A stretch of DNA of 64,000 nucleotides from Tistrella mobilis (lineage in GTDB: Bacteria > Pseudomonadota > Alphaproteobacteria > Tistrellales > Tistrellaceae). Shown here piece after piece: positions 17,758-24,952 of the stretch. The stretch's first letter is position 1; every line of letters starts with the position of its first letter. The position numbers were made by a program, and so were the translations under genes. Below the pieces are notes generated by a model, which was not told where the DNA came from, ran no database searches, and saw nothing but the letters and a program-made list of their open reading frames with translations. The stretch covers positions 1,777,501 to 1,841,500 of the forward strand of contig NZ_CP121017.1 of NCBI RefSeq assembly GCF_041468085.1, written 5' to 3'.

Positions 17758-19577
17758 CCCAGACCCTGCCAGCCGCTTTCGACATCGCCCGGCTCTCTGC
17801 CGCCTATGCCGCCGGCGAGACCGACCCCGTGATGGTGGTGCGGCTCGCCTTCGAGCGGATCCGCGCCTGGCCCGACCCTGCGGTCTGGATACTGCTCCGC
17901 GACGAGGCGGATCTGCTGGCAGAGGCCCGGGCACTGATGGCGCGGGGGCCCGCGGGGTTGCCGCTCTGGGGCATCCCGTTTGCGGTGAAGGACAATATCG
18001 ACGTGGCGGGGCTGCCGACCACGGCGGCCTGTCCGGAATTCACCTACACGCCTGACCGCTCGGCGACGGTGGTGGCGCGGCTGGTGGCGGCGGGCGCGCT
18101 GCTGATCGGCAAGACCAATCTCGACCAGTTCGCCACCGGCCTGGTCGGCGTGCGCTCCCCCTGGGGCGCACCGCGCAGCGCCTTCGATGCCGCCTATGTG
18201 TCCGGCGGGTCGAGTTCCGGATCGGGTGTCGCCGCCGCGGCCGGGCTGGTCTCGTTCTCGCTCGGCACCGACACGGCCGGTTCGGGCCGCGTGCCGGCCG
18301 CTTTCGGCAATATGGTGGGGCTGAAGCCCAGCCGCGGGCTGATCAGCGCCGCCGGTGTGGTGCCCGCCTGCCGCTCGCTCGACTGCGTCACCGTCTTTGC
18401 CCAGACCGCCGATGACGCCGCGGCCGTGCTGGATGTGGCGGCCGGCAGCGATCCCGCCGATCCCTATTCGCGCCCGGTGCCCTGGCCCAGGGGCAAGCCT
18501 CTGCCGGCGGTTCCGGCCGCCTTCCGCTTCGGCGTGCCCAGGGCGGCGTCGCTGGAATTTTTCGGCGACAGGCTCAACCCGCCACTCTTCGCCGCCGCCG
18601 TGGCGCGGCTTGAAAGCCTGGGCGGCGAGGCGGTCGAGATCGACCTGGACCCCTTCCTTGAGGTCGCCCGCCTGCTCTATCAAGGCCCCTGGGTGGCGGA
18701 GCGCACGGCTGCGGTGGGGGATTTCCTGGCGGCCAACCCCGAGGCCGGCCATCCCGTGGTGCGCGGGATCATCGAGGGCGGCCACGGCGTTACCGCGGTG
18801 GAGGCCTTCCGCGCCATGTACCGGCTGGAAGAGCTGCGCCGGATCTGTGATGCCGTGTGGGAGGCGGTCGACATGGTGATCACCCCCACGGCCGGCACGA
18901 CCTATACCGTCGCGGCGCTGGAGGCGGACCCGGTGCGGCTGAACAGCACTCTCGGCTATTACACCAACTTCATGAATCTGCTGGATTATGCCGCGGTGGC
19001 GGTGCCGGCCGGCTTTCGCAACGACGGGCTGCCCTTCGGCGTGACCCTGTTCGCGCCCGCCTTTGCCGACCGCCGGCTGCTGGCGCTGGGGGACCGGCTG
19101 CACCGGGCGGCGGGGCTGACCGCGGGTGCGACGGGGTTGCCGCTCGGACCTGCGGGCCCGCGCGGACCGGTCGAGGCCGGGCGGATGGTCGATATCGCGG
19201 TGGTCGGCGCCCATATGGCGGGACTGCCGCTGAACGGCGAACTGGTGGCGGCCGGCGCGCAGTTCGTGCGCGCGGCAACCACCGCGCCGGTCTACCGGCT
19301 TTATGCGCTGGATCAGCTGTCACCGGCCCGGCCGGGGCTGGTGCGGGTGGCCGAGGGGGGCGCCGGGATCGCGATCGAGATCTGGCGGATGCCGGTGGCG
19401 GCCCTCGGCCGTTTCGTGACCGGCATTTCCGCGCCGCTCGGCCTCGGCACGCTGACGCTGGACGACGGCAGCCCGGTTGCGGGCTTCATCTGCGAGGCCG
19501 CGGCGACATCAGGGGCCCGCGACATCACCGGCCATGGCGGCTGGCGCGCCTGGATGGCAAGCCAGGCCGCGGCCTGA
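17754..19577 (+). CDS. atzF: allophanate hydrolase
   Basis: A 607-residue enzyme that converts allophanate to ammonia and carbon dioxide in the cytoplasm. The amidase-signature domain has Lys79 (GIPFAVKDN), cis-Ser153 (SGGSSSGSG) and nucleophile Ser177 (GTDTAGSGRVPA). This spacing equals that of the K91/S165/S189 triad reported for AtzF. The separate C-terminal domain of allophanate hydrolases (about residues 475-600) is present and intact. Translation is coupled to the GntR gene by a 4-bp overlap. It completes the biuret route begun by the leftward operon. No urea carboxylase is nearby, so allophanate should come from biuret rather than urea. Confidence 0.93.
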   Translation: MTQTLPAAFDIARLSAAYAAGETDPVMVVRLAFERIRAWPDPAVWILLRDEADLLAEARALMARGPAGLPLWGIPFAVKDNIDVAGLPTTAACPEFTYTPDRSATVVARLVAAGALLIGKTNLDQFATGLVGVRSPWGAPRSAFDAAYVSGGSSSGSGVAAAAGLVSFSLGTDTAGSGRVPAAFGNMVGLKPSRGLISAAGVVPACRSLDCVTVFAQTADDAAAVLDVAAGSDPADPYSRPVPWPRGKPLPAVPAAFRFGVPRAASLEFFGDRLNPPLFAAAVARLESLGGEAVEIDLDPFLEVARLLYQGPWVAERTAAVGDFLAANPEAGHPVVRGIIEGGHGVTAVEAFRAMYRLEELRRICDAVWEAVDMVITPTAGTTYTVAALEADPVRLNSTLGYYTNFMNLLDYAAVAVPAGFRNDGLPFGVTLFAPAFADRRLLALGDRLHRAAGLTAGATGLPLGPAGPRGPVEAGRMVDIAVVGAHMAGLPLNGELVAAGAQFVRAATTAPVYRLYALDQLSPARPGLVRVAEGGAGIAIEIWRMPVAALGRFVTGISAPLGLGTLTLDDGSPVAGFICEAAATSGARDITGHGGWRAWMASQAAA

Positions 19578-19607
19578 AGTCTGGGATCGGGAGGGGAGGG
19601 GGCGGCG

Positions 19608-19946
19608 TCAGCCGGCGATCAGCCGGCGCGCCGCGTCTTCGTCTTCCACCATCGGCAGCAGGTCGGCCAGGCCCGACATCGTGATGGTCTGGCCCACCTG
19701 ATCCTGCACGCCGACCAGAACCATCCGGCCGCCGCGGCGGGTGACCGTCTTGGCATTGGCGAGCAGCAGGCGGATGCCGATCGAGGCCAGGAAGGCCACG
19801 CCGGTCATGTCGACGATCACGTTCGTGGCGGCACCGCAGGCGGTGGAGACGGGCAGTTCGGCAGTGGCGCTGCCGGCGACGTCGAGACGGCCCTCAAGCA
19901 CGATCCGGGTGACGGCATCGTCGGACTTCTGGACGGAGATCTGCAT
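19608..19946 (-). CDS. STAS-domain anti-anti-sigma factor-like protein
   Basis: A 112-residue single STAS domain: an ISVQKS N-terminal strand, LEGRLDVAGSA, and VDMTGVAFLASIGIRLLLANAK, whose serine in the AS-G-I-R motif is the usual phosphorylation site. The domain ends with a LADLLPMVEDED helix. I use the ATG at 19946 because it leads directly into the first strand. No partner kinase or phosphatase is adjacent. It converges on allophanate hydrolase with 30 bp between stops. Confidence 0.85.
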   Translation of the reverse strand: MQISVQKSDDAVTRIVLEGRLDVAGSATAELPVSTACGAATNVIVDMTGVAFLASIGIRLLLANAKTVTRRGGRMVLVGVQDQVGQTITMSGLADLLPMVEDEDAARRLIAG

Positions 19947-20044
19947 CTGGGCGTGCTCCTGGTCGGAAAGGTCCGGCGGATCATGCCCCGGAATCATGAC
20001 AGTTTCATGTCGGTATTATGTGATGTCGATGTGGGGGGGAGGGC

Positions 20045-20728
20045 TCAGCCGCGCCGCGCCGCGGCATCGGCGACCGCCAGGGCCGTGGGCGTGTTGATGT
20101 TGAGGAACGGATCGCCGCCATCCCGCCGGGCAGGAAAATCGGCCGCAACCGCCCCCAGTGCCGCCAGCGCCCCGCCGAGCGATGCCGCCCTGCCGCCGCC
20201 CGAGGCGCAGGCCCGGGCGGTATCGGCCAGTGCCGAGACCCTGGGCGCCAGCGCCAGCGGCCAGAGCGAGACCACCGGATGGATGCGGCCAAAACTTGCG
20301 GCCACCGCCGGGCGCGGCGGGCCGCCCGCGGGCAGGGCGGCGAGCAGGCCGCGCACGAGACCCTCGGGCAGCAGCGGCGCGTCGTTGGGCACCACCAGCA
20401 GGGCGCGGGGGCAGGGGGTGAGCGTGGCGGCCCAGGCAAGACCGGCCTCGATGCCGGCGATCGGCCCGATCGGCGGCCCCGGCTGATCGATCAGCGCACG
20501 GAGCGCGCCCGAGGCGCAGCCGGGCGGCGTGTCGCCGGCGATGCGGGGAAGCGTGCGGCCGGCACGGATACTGATCGCCAGATGGCCGACCTGGGGGCGG
20601 ATGCGGTCGATGACGTGGATCAGCATCGGCCGGCCGGCCAGTTCCAGGGCGCCCTTGTCGACGCCCCCCATGCGCATGGCCTGGCCGCCGTTCAGGATCA
20701 GTCCCGCGATCTCCGTCCGTGCCGTCAT
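20045..20728 (-). CDS. mobA: molybdenum cofactor guanylyltransferase (MobA-like)
   Basis: A 227-residue nucleotidyltransferase that should attach GMP to molybdopterin. The LILNGGQAMRMGGVDKGAL motif is the GTP-binding loop, with Asn replacing the usual Ala of LAGGxSxRMGG. The second acidic motif is VVPNDAPLLP, and the C-terminal FLNINTPTAL matches the family's F-x-N-(I/V)-N-T-P. The ATG at 20728 has an AGAAGGA site at good distance, so I prefer it to an in-frame ATG at 20770. It is divergent from the SMR gene. Confidence 0.9.
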   Translation of the reverse strand: MTARTEIAGLILNGGQAMRMGGVDKGALELAGRPMLIHVIDRIRPQVGHLAISIRAGRTLPRIAGDTPPGCASGALRALIDQPGPPIGPIAGIEAGLAWAATLTPCPRALLVVPNDAPLLPEGLVRGLLAALPAGGPPRPAVAASFGRIHPVVSLWPLALAPRVSALADTARACASGGGRAASLGGALAALGAVAADFPARRDGGDPFLNINTPTALAVADAAARRG

Positions 20729-20810
20729 CGCCTGTTCCTTCTGCGGTGTGCGGAGCGCTGCCTTCGACATCTTGGCATTCCCCGGCCGCGGGGGCCAGCC
20801 ATGCGCGCAC

Positions 20811-20839
20811 TGGACGCATGCCCCGCCGGCGGCTATATA
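20811..20839 (+). promoter_or_regulatory. candidate sigma-70 promoter for the SMR gene
   Basis: TGGACG at 20811-20816 and TATATA at 20834-20839 are separated by exactly 17 bp. Transcription would begin near 20846, just upstream of the first riboswitch hairpin at 20860. Confidence 0.5.
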
Positions 20840-20859
20840 GCGGCAGATCGTGACGCGCC

Positions 20860-20952
20860 GCGGAGGGACGACCTTCCGCCCGGATCCGGCCTCCTTCCGG
20901 ATCCCGGTTCCGGCGCCTCTGCGGGGACGACCCTGCGCTTCATTGCGGGAGG
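20860..20952 (+). promoter_or_regulatory. guanidine-II (mini-ykkC) riboswitch candidate in the SMR leader
   Basis: Two hairpins with identical ACGA tetraloops define this class (consensus ACGR). P1 is 20860-20879, an 8-bp stem around ACGA 20868-20871. P2 is 20921-20936, a 6-bp stem with one G-U pair around ACGA 20927-20930. The 41-nt linker folds into a perfect 8-bp hairpin (20882-20889 with 20897-20904). Its 7-nt loop CCTCCTT contains CCTCC, the complement of the Shine-Dalgarno GGAGG at 20948-20952. The gene downstream is a Gdx/SugE-type exporter, the usual partner of this riboswitch. The structure suggests control of translation, with guanidine freeing the ribosome-binding site. Confidence 0.82.
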
Positions 20953-20961
20953 TCTCCGCAC

Positions 20962-21282
20962 ATGTCCTGGATCATCCTCGTCATTGCCGGCCTGTTCGAA
21001 ATCGGCTGGGCCGTCGGGCTCAAATACACCCATGGCTTCACCCGGCTCTGGCCGTCGGTGCTGACCGCCGGTGCGATGGCCGCATCCGTGGTGCTGCTGG
21101 GCGTGGCTTTGCGCAGCCTGCCGCTGGGCACCGCCTATGCGGTCTGGACCGGCATCGGCACCGTCGGCACGGTGCTGTTCGGCATCTTCGTGCTGGGCGA
21201 ACCGGCGACCGCGGCGCGTCTGGGCTGCATCCTGCTGATCGTCTCCGGCATCGTGGGCCTGAAGATTCTGGCATCTCATTGA
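20962..21282 (+). CDS. gdx: SMR-family exporter, Gdx/SugE type, likely guanidinium/H+ antiporter
   Basis: A 106-residue small multidrug resistance protein with four membrane spans, the standard length. Glu13 in the first span ([17 protein letters not shown]) is the essential proton/substrate carboxylate, and Trp16 with the KYTHGF segment places it with Gdx/SugE rather than EmrE. Gdx proteins work as dual-topology dimers in the inner membrane that export guanidinium. The start has a GGGAGG site (20947-20952). Regulation is probably by the upstream guanidine-II riboswitch. Family and context agree, so confidence in function is good. Confidence 0.92.
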   Translation: MSWIILVIAGLFEIGWAVGLKYTHGFTRLWPSVLTAGAMAASVVLLGVALRSLPLGTAYAVWTGIGTVGTVLFGIFVLGEPATAARLGCILLIVSGIVGLKILASH

Positions 21283-21298
21283 CATTAAATTACGTTTT

Positions 21299-21325
21299 CG
21301 GGCTGCGGCGGCAGGTCGCAGCCCG
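21299..21325. other. GC-rich inverted repeat after the SMR gene
   Basis: A 9-bp stem (CGGGCTGCG with CGCAGCCCG) and 9-nt loop lies 17 bp after the SMR stop. The only T-run is upstream of the stem on the + strand, so it is not a canonical intrinsic terminator. It could still act as a 3'-end stabiliser. Confidence 0.4.
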
Positions 21326-21448
21326 GATTTGCCCTGGAACATGGAAGAAGTTTTTGTCAAGCCGTGAACTGCACGCGAAAGGCGCCCAAGTGGATCAATA
21401 GAGGCTGCGGCGCCTCGGCTGCAGCCCTGATCCAGATGGAGACCGATC

Positions 21449-21802
21449 ATGACCAAAGGTTCGCCGACCATCACTTTCCGCAACCTCGACCGTTCCCCGG
21501 CGATCGAGACGGCGATACACGATCGGGCTGAGCTTCTCTACCGCATGGGCGGACGTATCGAGCAGCTCCAGATCGTGATCGAGGCAGCGAACCGCACTCC
21601 CGACGATCGCGTGCAGGGCCTGACCGTGCGGGTGGAAATGGCGGTGCCCGGGCCGGACATCGTGGTGACCCGCATCCGCCCGCGTGTCTCCGGCCCCGAT
21701 GACGTGGTGCAGGTCGTCCGCGATGCGATGGACACCGCCCGCCGGCAGCTGGCGACCCGGCTGTCGCAGCGCCGCGCCGGCCGTGAGCGCCGTATCGCCT
21801 GA
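21449..21802 (+). CDS. HPF/RaiA-like ribosome-associated protein (S30AE family)
   Basis: A 117-residue protein with the S30AE fold: PTITFRNLDRSPAIETAI, a middle strand LQIVIEAANRTPDD, VRVEMAVPGPDIVVTR, and a basic C-terminal helix (DAMDTARRQLATRL) followed by an Arg-rich tail. It is the short form without the C-terminal dimerisation domain of long HPF. It probably binds the decoding region of the 30S subunit in slow growth or stress. A clear intrinsic terminator follows. Confidence 0.85.
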   Translation: MTKGSPTITFRNLDRSPAIETAIHDRAELLYRMGGRIEQLQIVIEAANRTPDDRVQGLTVRVEMAVPGPDIVVTRIRPRVSGPDDVVQVVRDAMDTARRQLATRLSQRRAGRERRIA

Positions 21803-21844
21803 TCCCTGCCCGGGACGGGAAGAGAACACCCCAGATCTCCAACC

Positions 21845-21871
21845 GGCCCGCCGGCCTCCGGCGGGCCTTTT
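21845..21871 (+). terminator. intrinsic terminator after the HPF-like gene
   Basis: A perfect 10-bp stem (GGCCCGCCGG with CCGGCGGGCC) and 3-nt loop is followed by TTTT, 42 bp after the stop codon. Confidence 0.88.
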
Positions 21872-22092
21872 CGTTGCCGGCGCGGGGCTGATGTACTGCC
21901 GGCGCATGCACGTGTCCCGCGATGATCAAAGCTCTTGAAAAACCATACGTGCTGATATAACCCTCAGAGAAGAGATGTGCCGGTCCATTCAACCATAAGA
22001 CTGCATGAGAGCAGCGGACGGGTACCGGGCAGCGCATCATCGGACAGCGCATCATCGGGCGGGCACGTCAGACAGGGCGAGGGGACGGTCAG

Positions 22093-23154
22093 ATGACGGA
22101 GACGGCAACGGGCATCCGCCGCAGGCGGATGCGGCGGGTGATGGCGTGTGGCCTGGCGGCGGCATCGATGCTGCTGGGGCTGGGCGGCAGGGCCGATGCG
22201 GCGGGGCAGGCGGTGCGCTTCGCTCATTGGGTGCCCACCACCCATGCCTTGCATCAGGGGGTGGACGGCTGGGCCAGGGCGGTGACCGCCGATTCGAAAG
22301 GCACGCTCGACGTTCAGGTCTTCCCGGCCGAACAGCTGGGCAAAGCGCGCGACCATTACGACATGGTCGCCAACGGCATCGCCGATCTGGCGCTGGTGGT
22401 GCCAGGCTACACCCCCGGTCGCTTCCCCGTCGTCTCGGTGCTGGAACTGCCCTTCCTGGTGCCGTCAGCCGCGCAGGCCGCGGCTCCCTTCGATCGATGG
22501 TACCGGCCACTCGCACCCCGCGAGATGCCCGAGGTGACCTACTGCCTGGGTATCGTCCAGGAACCCGGCATCCTTCACAGCCGCAAGCCGGTGACGGTGC
22601 CGCAGGATGTGGAGGGCATGAAGCTGCGCCCGGGCTCGGCCCTGGTCGGCCGGCTCTTCGCCTCGATGGGGGCCTCCGCCGTGTCGATCAGCGCGCCCGA
22701 AGCGCGCGAGGCGGCGGCACGCGGCGTGATCGATGCGGCGACGCTCGCCTACGGCACCCTGGTCTCCTTCGGGCTCGACAAGGTGCTGAACAACCATATG
22801 GATCTGCCACTCTACAGCGTGCCGGTGCTTTATCTCGCCAATACCCGCTGGTATCAGGGGTTGAGCGGCGATGCCCGGGCAGCCATCGACGCCCATTGCT
22901 CGACCGATCAGGCCGTGCGGCAATCGAATGCCTGGGGTGACTGGGAACGCGCCGGCCGCGGCGCCTTGGCCGCGCTGCCGAACCAGACCTTCACCAATCC
23001 GGATGCCGCGCAGCGCGCGCTCTGGGCCGAGACCGGCAAGCCCTTCCGGGCGCAGTGGATTGCCGACGCCACCGCCCGGGGCCTGGACGGCGCCGCTGCG
23101 CTGGCCGAGCTGGAGGCCGCGATCGCGGCTGCGGCACCGCCCGTCCCGCGCTGA
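22093..23154 (+). CDS. TRAP transporter solute-binding protein, DctP family
   Basis: A 353-residue periplasmic binding protein. A Sec-type signal runs to about residue 37 (arginine-rich start, hydrophobic core, ADAAG cleavage region). The mature part opens with QAVRFAHWVPTTHALHQGVDGWA and carries VFPAEQLGKARDHYDMVANGIADLALV, both standard DctP features. The conserved carboxylate-binding arginine should lie in GMKLRPGSALVG. Two small direct repeats (CAGCGCATCATCGG) precede the gene. It forms a TRAP operon with the next two genes. Confidence 0.92.
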   Translation: MTETATGIRRRRMRRVMACGLAAASMLLGLGGRADAAGQAVRFAHWVPTTHALHQGVDGWARAVTADSKGTLDVQVFPAEQLGKARDHYDMVANGIADLALVVPGYTPGRFPVVSVLELPFLVPSAAQAAAPFDRWYRPLAPREMPEVTYCLGIVQEPGILHSRKPVTVPQDVEGMKLRPGSALVGRLFASMGASAVSISAPEAREAAARGVIDAATLAYGTLVSFGLDKVLNNHMDLPLYSVPVLYLANTRWYQGLSGDARAAIDAHCSTDQAVRQSNAWGDWERAGRGALAALPNQTFTNPDAAQRALWAETGKPFRAQWIADATARGLDGAAALAELEAAIAAAAPPVPR

Positions 23155-23173
23155 TCCTGTGCAGGTGGTGTTG

Positions 23174-23647
23174 ATGCGGGTGGTGGCGGTCGCCGGGCGC
23201 TTTGCCGGTGCGGCGGCGGCGGCCGCGCTCGGCCTGGCGGTGGCGGCCGGCGGGGTGACCGCGCTTGCCCGCTATCTCTTCGGCTATGCCGTGCCCGACG
23301 GTTTCGATCTTGTCCGGCTGACCGGCGGCATCGCCGCCTGCTGGGGGATCGCCGCGGCCATCGCTGCCGACGAGCTGATCCGGATCGATGTCGCCCGCGC
23401 CCTGCCGCGGCCGTTGGCGGCGGCGGTGGCGGTTCTGGGCGGCGTGGGGGCGCTTGCCGGTGCCGTGCTGCTGGCCCGGTCCGGCGTGCTCGGCACCGGC
23501 CTGCTGCTGGCCTCGGGCGAGACCACGGCCGATCTGCAGCTGCCGCTCTGGCCCGCCCATCTGGTGATGGCGGCGGGGCTGGTCGTGGCGGCGCTGCTGG
23601 CCCTGCTGCGGCTGCTGGCGCCGGCAAGCGGGGAGACTGGCGGATGA
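23174..23647 (+). CDS. TRAP transporter small permease, DctQ family
   Basis: A 157-residue inner-membrane protein with four hydrophobic segments, the usual size and topology of DctQ. The second region ELIRIDVARALP matches the conserved H/R-I-D-V loop of the family. I chose the ATG at 23174 because AGGTGG lies 6 nt upstream and the coding region then opens with a membrane span. Its stop overlaps the large permease start by 4 bp. Confidence 0.87.
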   Translation: MRVVAVAGRFAGAAAAAALGLAVAAGGVTALARYLFGYAVPDGFDLVRLTGGIAACWGIAAAIAADELIRIDVARALPRPLAAAVAVLGGVGALAGAVLLARSGVLGTGLLLASGETTADLQLPLWPAHLVMAAGLVVAALLALLRLLAPASGETGG

Positions 23648-24948
23648 TCGATGGCGGAATCGCGGCGCTCGGCGGCTTCGGCGGCCTGTTCCTGCTCGCC
23701 CTTCTGCGCGTGCCGGTGGGCTTCGCCATGCTCATTGCCGGGCTGGGCGGCATTGCGGCGCTGATCGGGGTCAACCCGGCTGCGGCGGTGGCGGTGCAGT
23801 CGCCGCTGCGCACGCTGACCGGCTATGACATGCTGCTGATCCCGATGTTCATCGCCATGAGCGCGCTTGCCAATCACACCGGGCTGGGGCGCGAGCTGTA
23901 CACCGCCGGCCATGCCTGGGCGGGCCGGGCGCGGGGCGGGCTCGGCCTCGCCACCATTCTGGCCAGCGCCGGTTTCGCCGGGATCTGCGGCTCTTCCGTC
24001 GCCTCTACCGCCGCCATGGCGCGGGTGGCCCTGCCGGAGATGCGGGCGCGCGGCTATGCGCCCGGCTTCGCCGCCGGCACCGTGGCGGCCGGGGGGACGT
24101 TGGGCATCCTGATTCCGCCCTCGCTGGTGCTGGCGCTGTACGGGCTGCTGACCGAACAGGATATCGGCCGGCTGTTCGTCGCGGGGCTGCTGCCGGGTGT
24201 GCTGGCGGTGGCGCTTTATGCGCTGACGGTGATTCTGATCGCCCGGCGCCGGCCTGAGGCGGCCCCTCGCGGTGCTGCCGCAAGCTGGTCGGAGCGGCTG
24301 GCCAGCCTGGGTGGGCTTTGGGCGGTGGCGGCGATCTTTCTCGGCATCATCGGCGGCCTGTATCTGGGCGTTTTCGCGCCTGGCGAAGCCGGTGCCATGG
24401 GCGCGCTGGCGGTGGCGGCGGTGGGGCTGATCCGCGGCCGGTTGACGCCGGCGGCCGTAAGCGGTGCCCTGACCGAGGCGGCCCGCAGCGCCGCCTCGGT
24501 GATGGTGGTGCTGATCGGGGCCCTGGTCTTCGGCTATTTCCTGGCGCTGACCCGGGCGCCCCAGCTGCTGGTTCAGGCCCTGACCGAAACCGGCCTGTCG
24601 CCCTGGGGGGTAATGGCGGCCATGCTGGCCGGCTATTTCCTGCTCGGCTGCGTGCTCGACACGCTGGCGATGATCGTGCTGACCGTGCCGATCACCTATC
24701 CGGTGGCGGTGGCGCTGGGCTTCGATCCGATCTGGTTCGGCGTGGTGGTGACCATGACGGTGGAGATCGGGCTGATCACCCCGCCTTACGGATTGAACGT
24801 GCTGGTGCTGAATACCATCGCCCGCGATGTCGGGCTTGCCACCATCTATCGCGGCGTTGCCCCCTTCGTCGCCGCCGATCTGGTGCGTGTGTTCCTGATC
24901 TGCCTGGCGCCCGGCATCGTGCTGTGGCTGCCATCGACCATGGGGTGA
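23644..24948 (+). CDS. TRAP transporter large permease, DctM family
   Basis: A 434-residue inner-membrane protein with about 12 spans. GFAGICGSSVASTAAMARVALPEM, AGTVAAGGTLGILIPPS and EIGLITPPYGLNVL (key features given, spans separate) are the conserved substrate- and ion-site motifs of DctM. It couples sodium or proton flow to uptake of the acid delivered by the binding protein. The 3' end is 4 bp from the acyl-CoA ligase start, so transport and CoA activation are probably co-expressed. Confidence 0.94.
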   Translation: MIDGGIAALGGFGGLFLLALLRVPVGFAMLIAGLGGIAALIGVNPAAAVAVQSPLRTLTGYDMLLIPMFIAMSALANHTGLGRELYTAGHAWAGRARGGLGLATILASAGFAGICGSSVASTAAMARVALPEMRARGYAPGFAAGTVAAGGTLGILIPPSLVLALYGLLTEQDIGRLFVAGLLPGVLAVALYALTVILIARRRPEAAPRGAAASWSERLASLGGLWAVAAIFLGIIGGLYLGVFAPGEAGAMGALAVAAVGLIRGRLTPAAVSGALTEAARSAASVMVVLIGALVFGYFLALTRAPQLLVQALTETGLSPWGVMAAMLAGYFLLGCVLDTLAMIVLTVPITYPVAVALGFDPIWFGVVVTMTVEIGLITPPYGLNVLVLNTIARDVGLATIYRGVAPFVAADLVRVFLICLAPGIVLWLPSTMG

Positions 24949-24952
24949 AGCG

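Noticed and set aside
21336-21360. GGAAC upstream of the HPF-like gene as a general stress (EcfG) promoter.
   Set aside because: No CGTT-like -10 element occurs at 16-17 bp spacing.
21935-21961. TTGAAA and TATAAC before the TRAP operon as a promoter.
   Set aside because: The spacing is only 15 bp, so I could not support the call.
22027-22058. Two copies of CAGCGCATCATCGG before dctP as an operator.
   Set aside because: It is a simple tandem duplication with no symmetry or regulator nearby.
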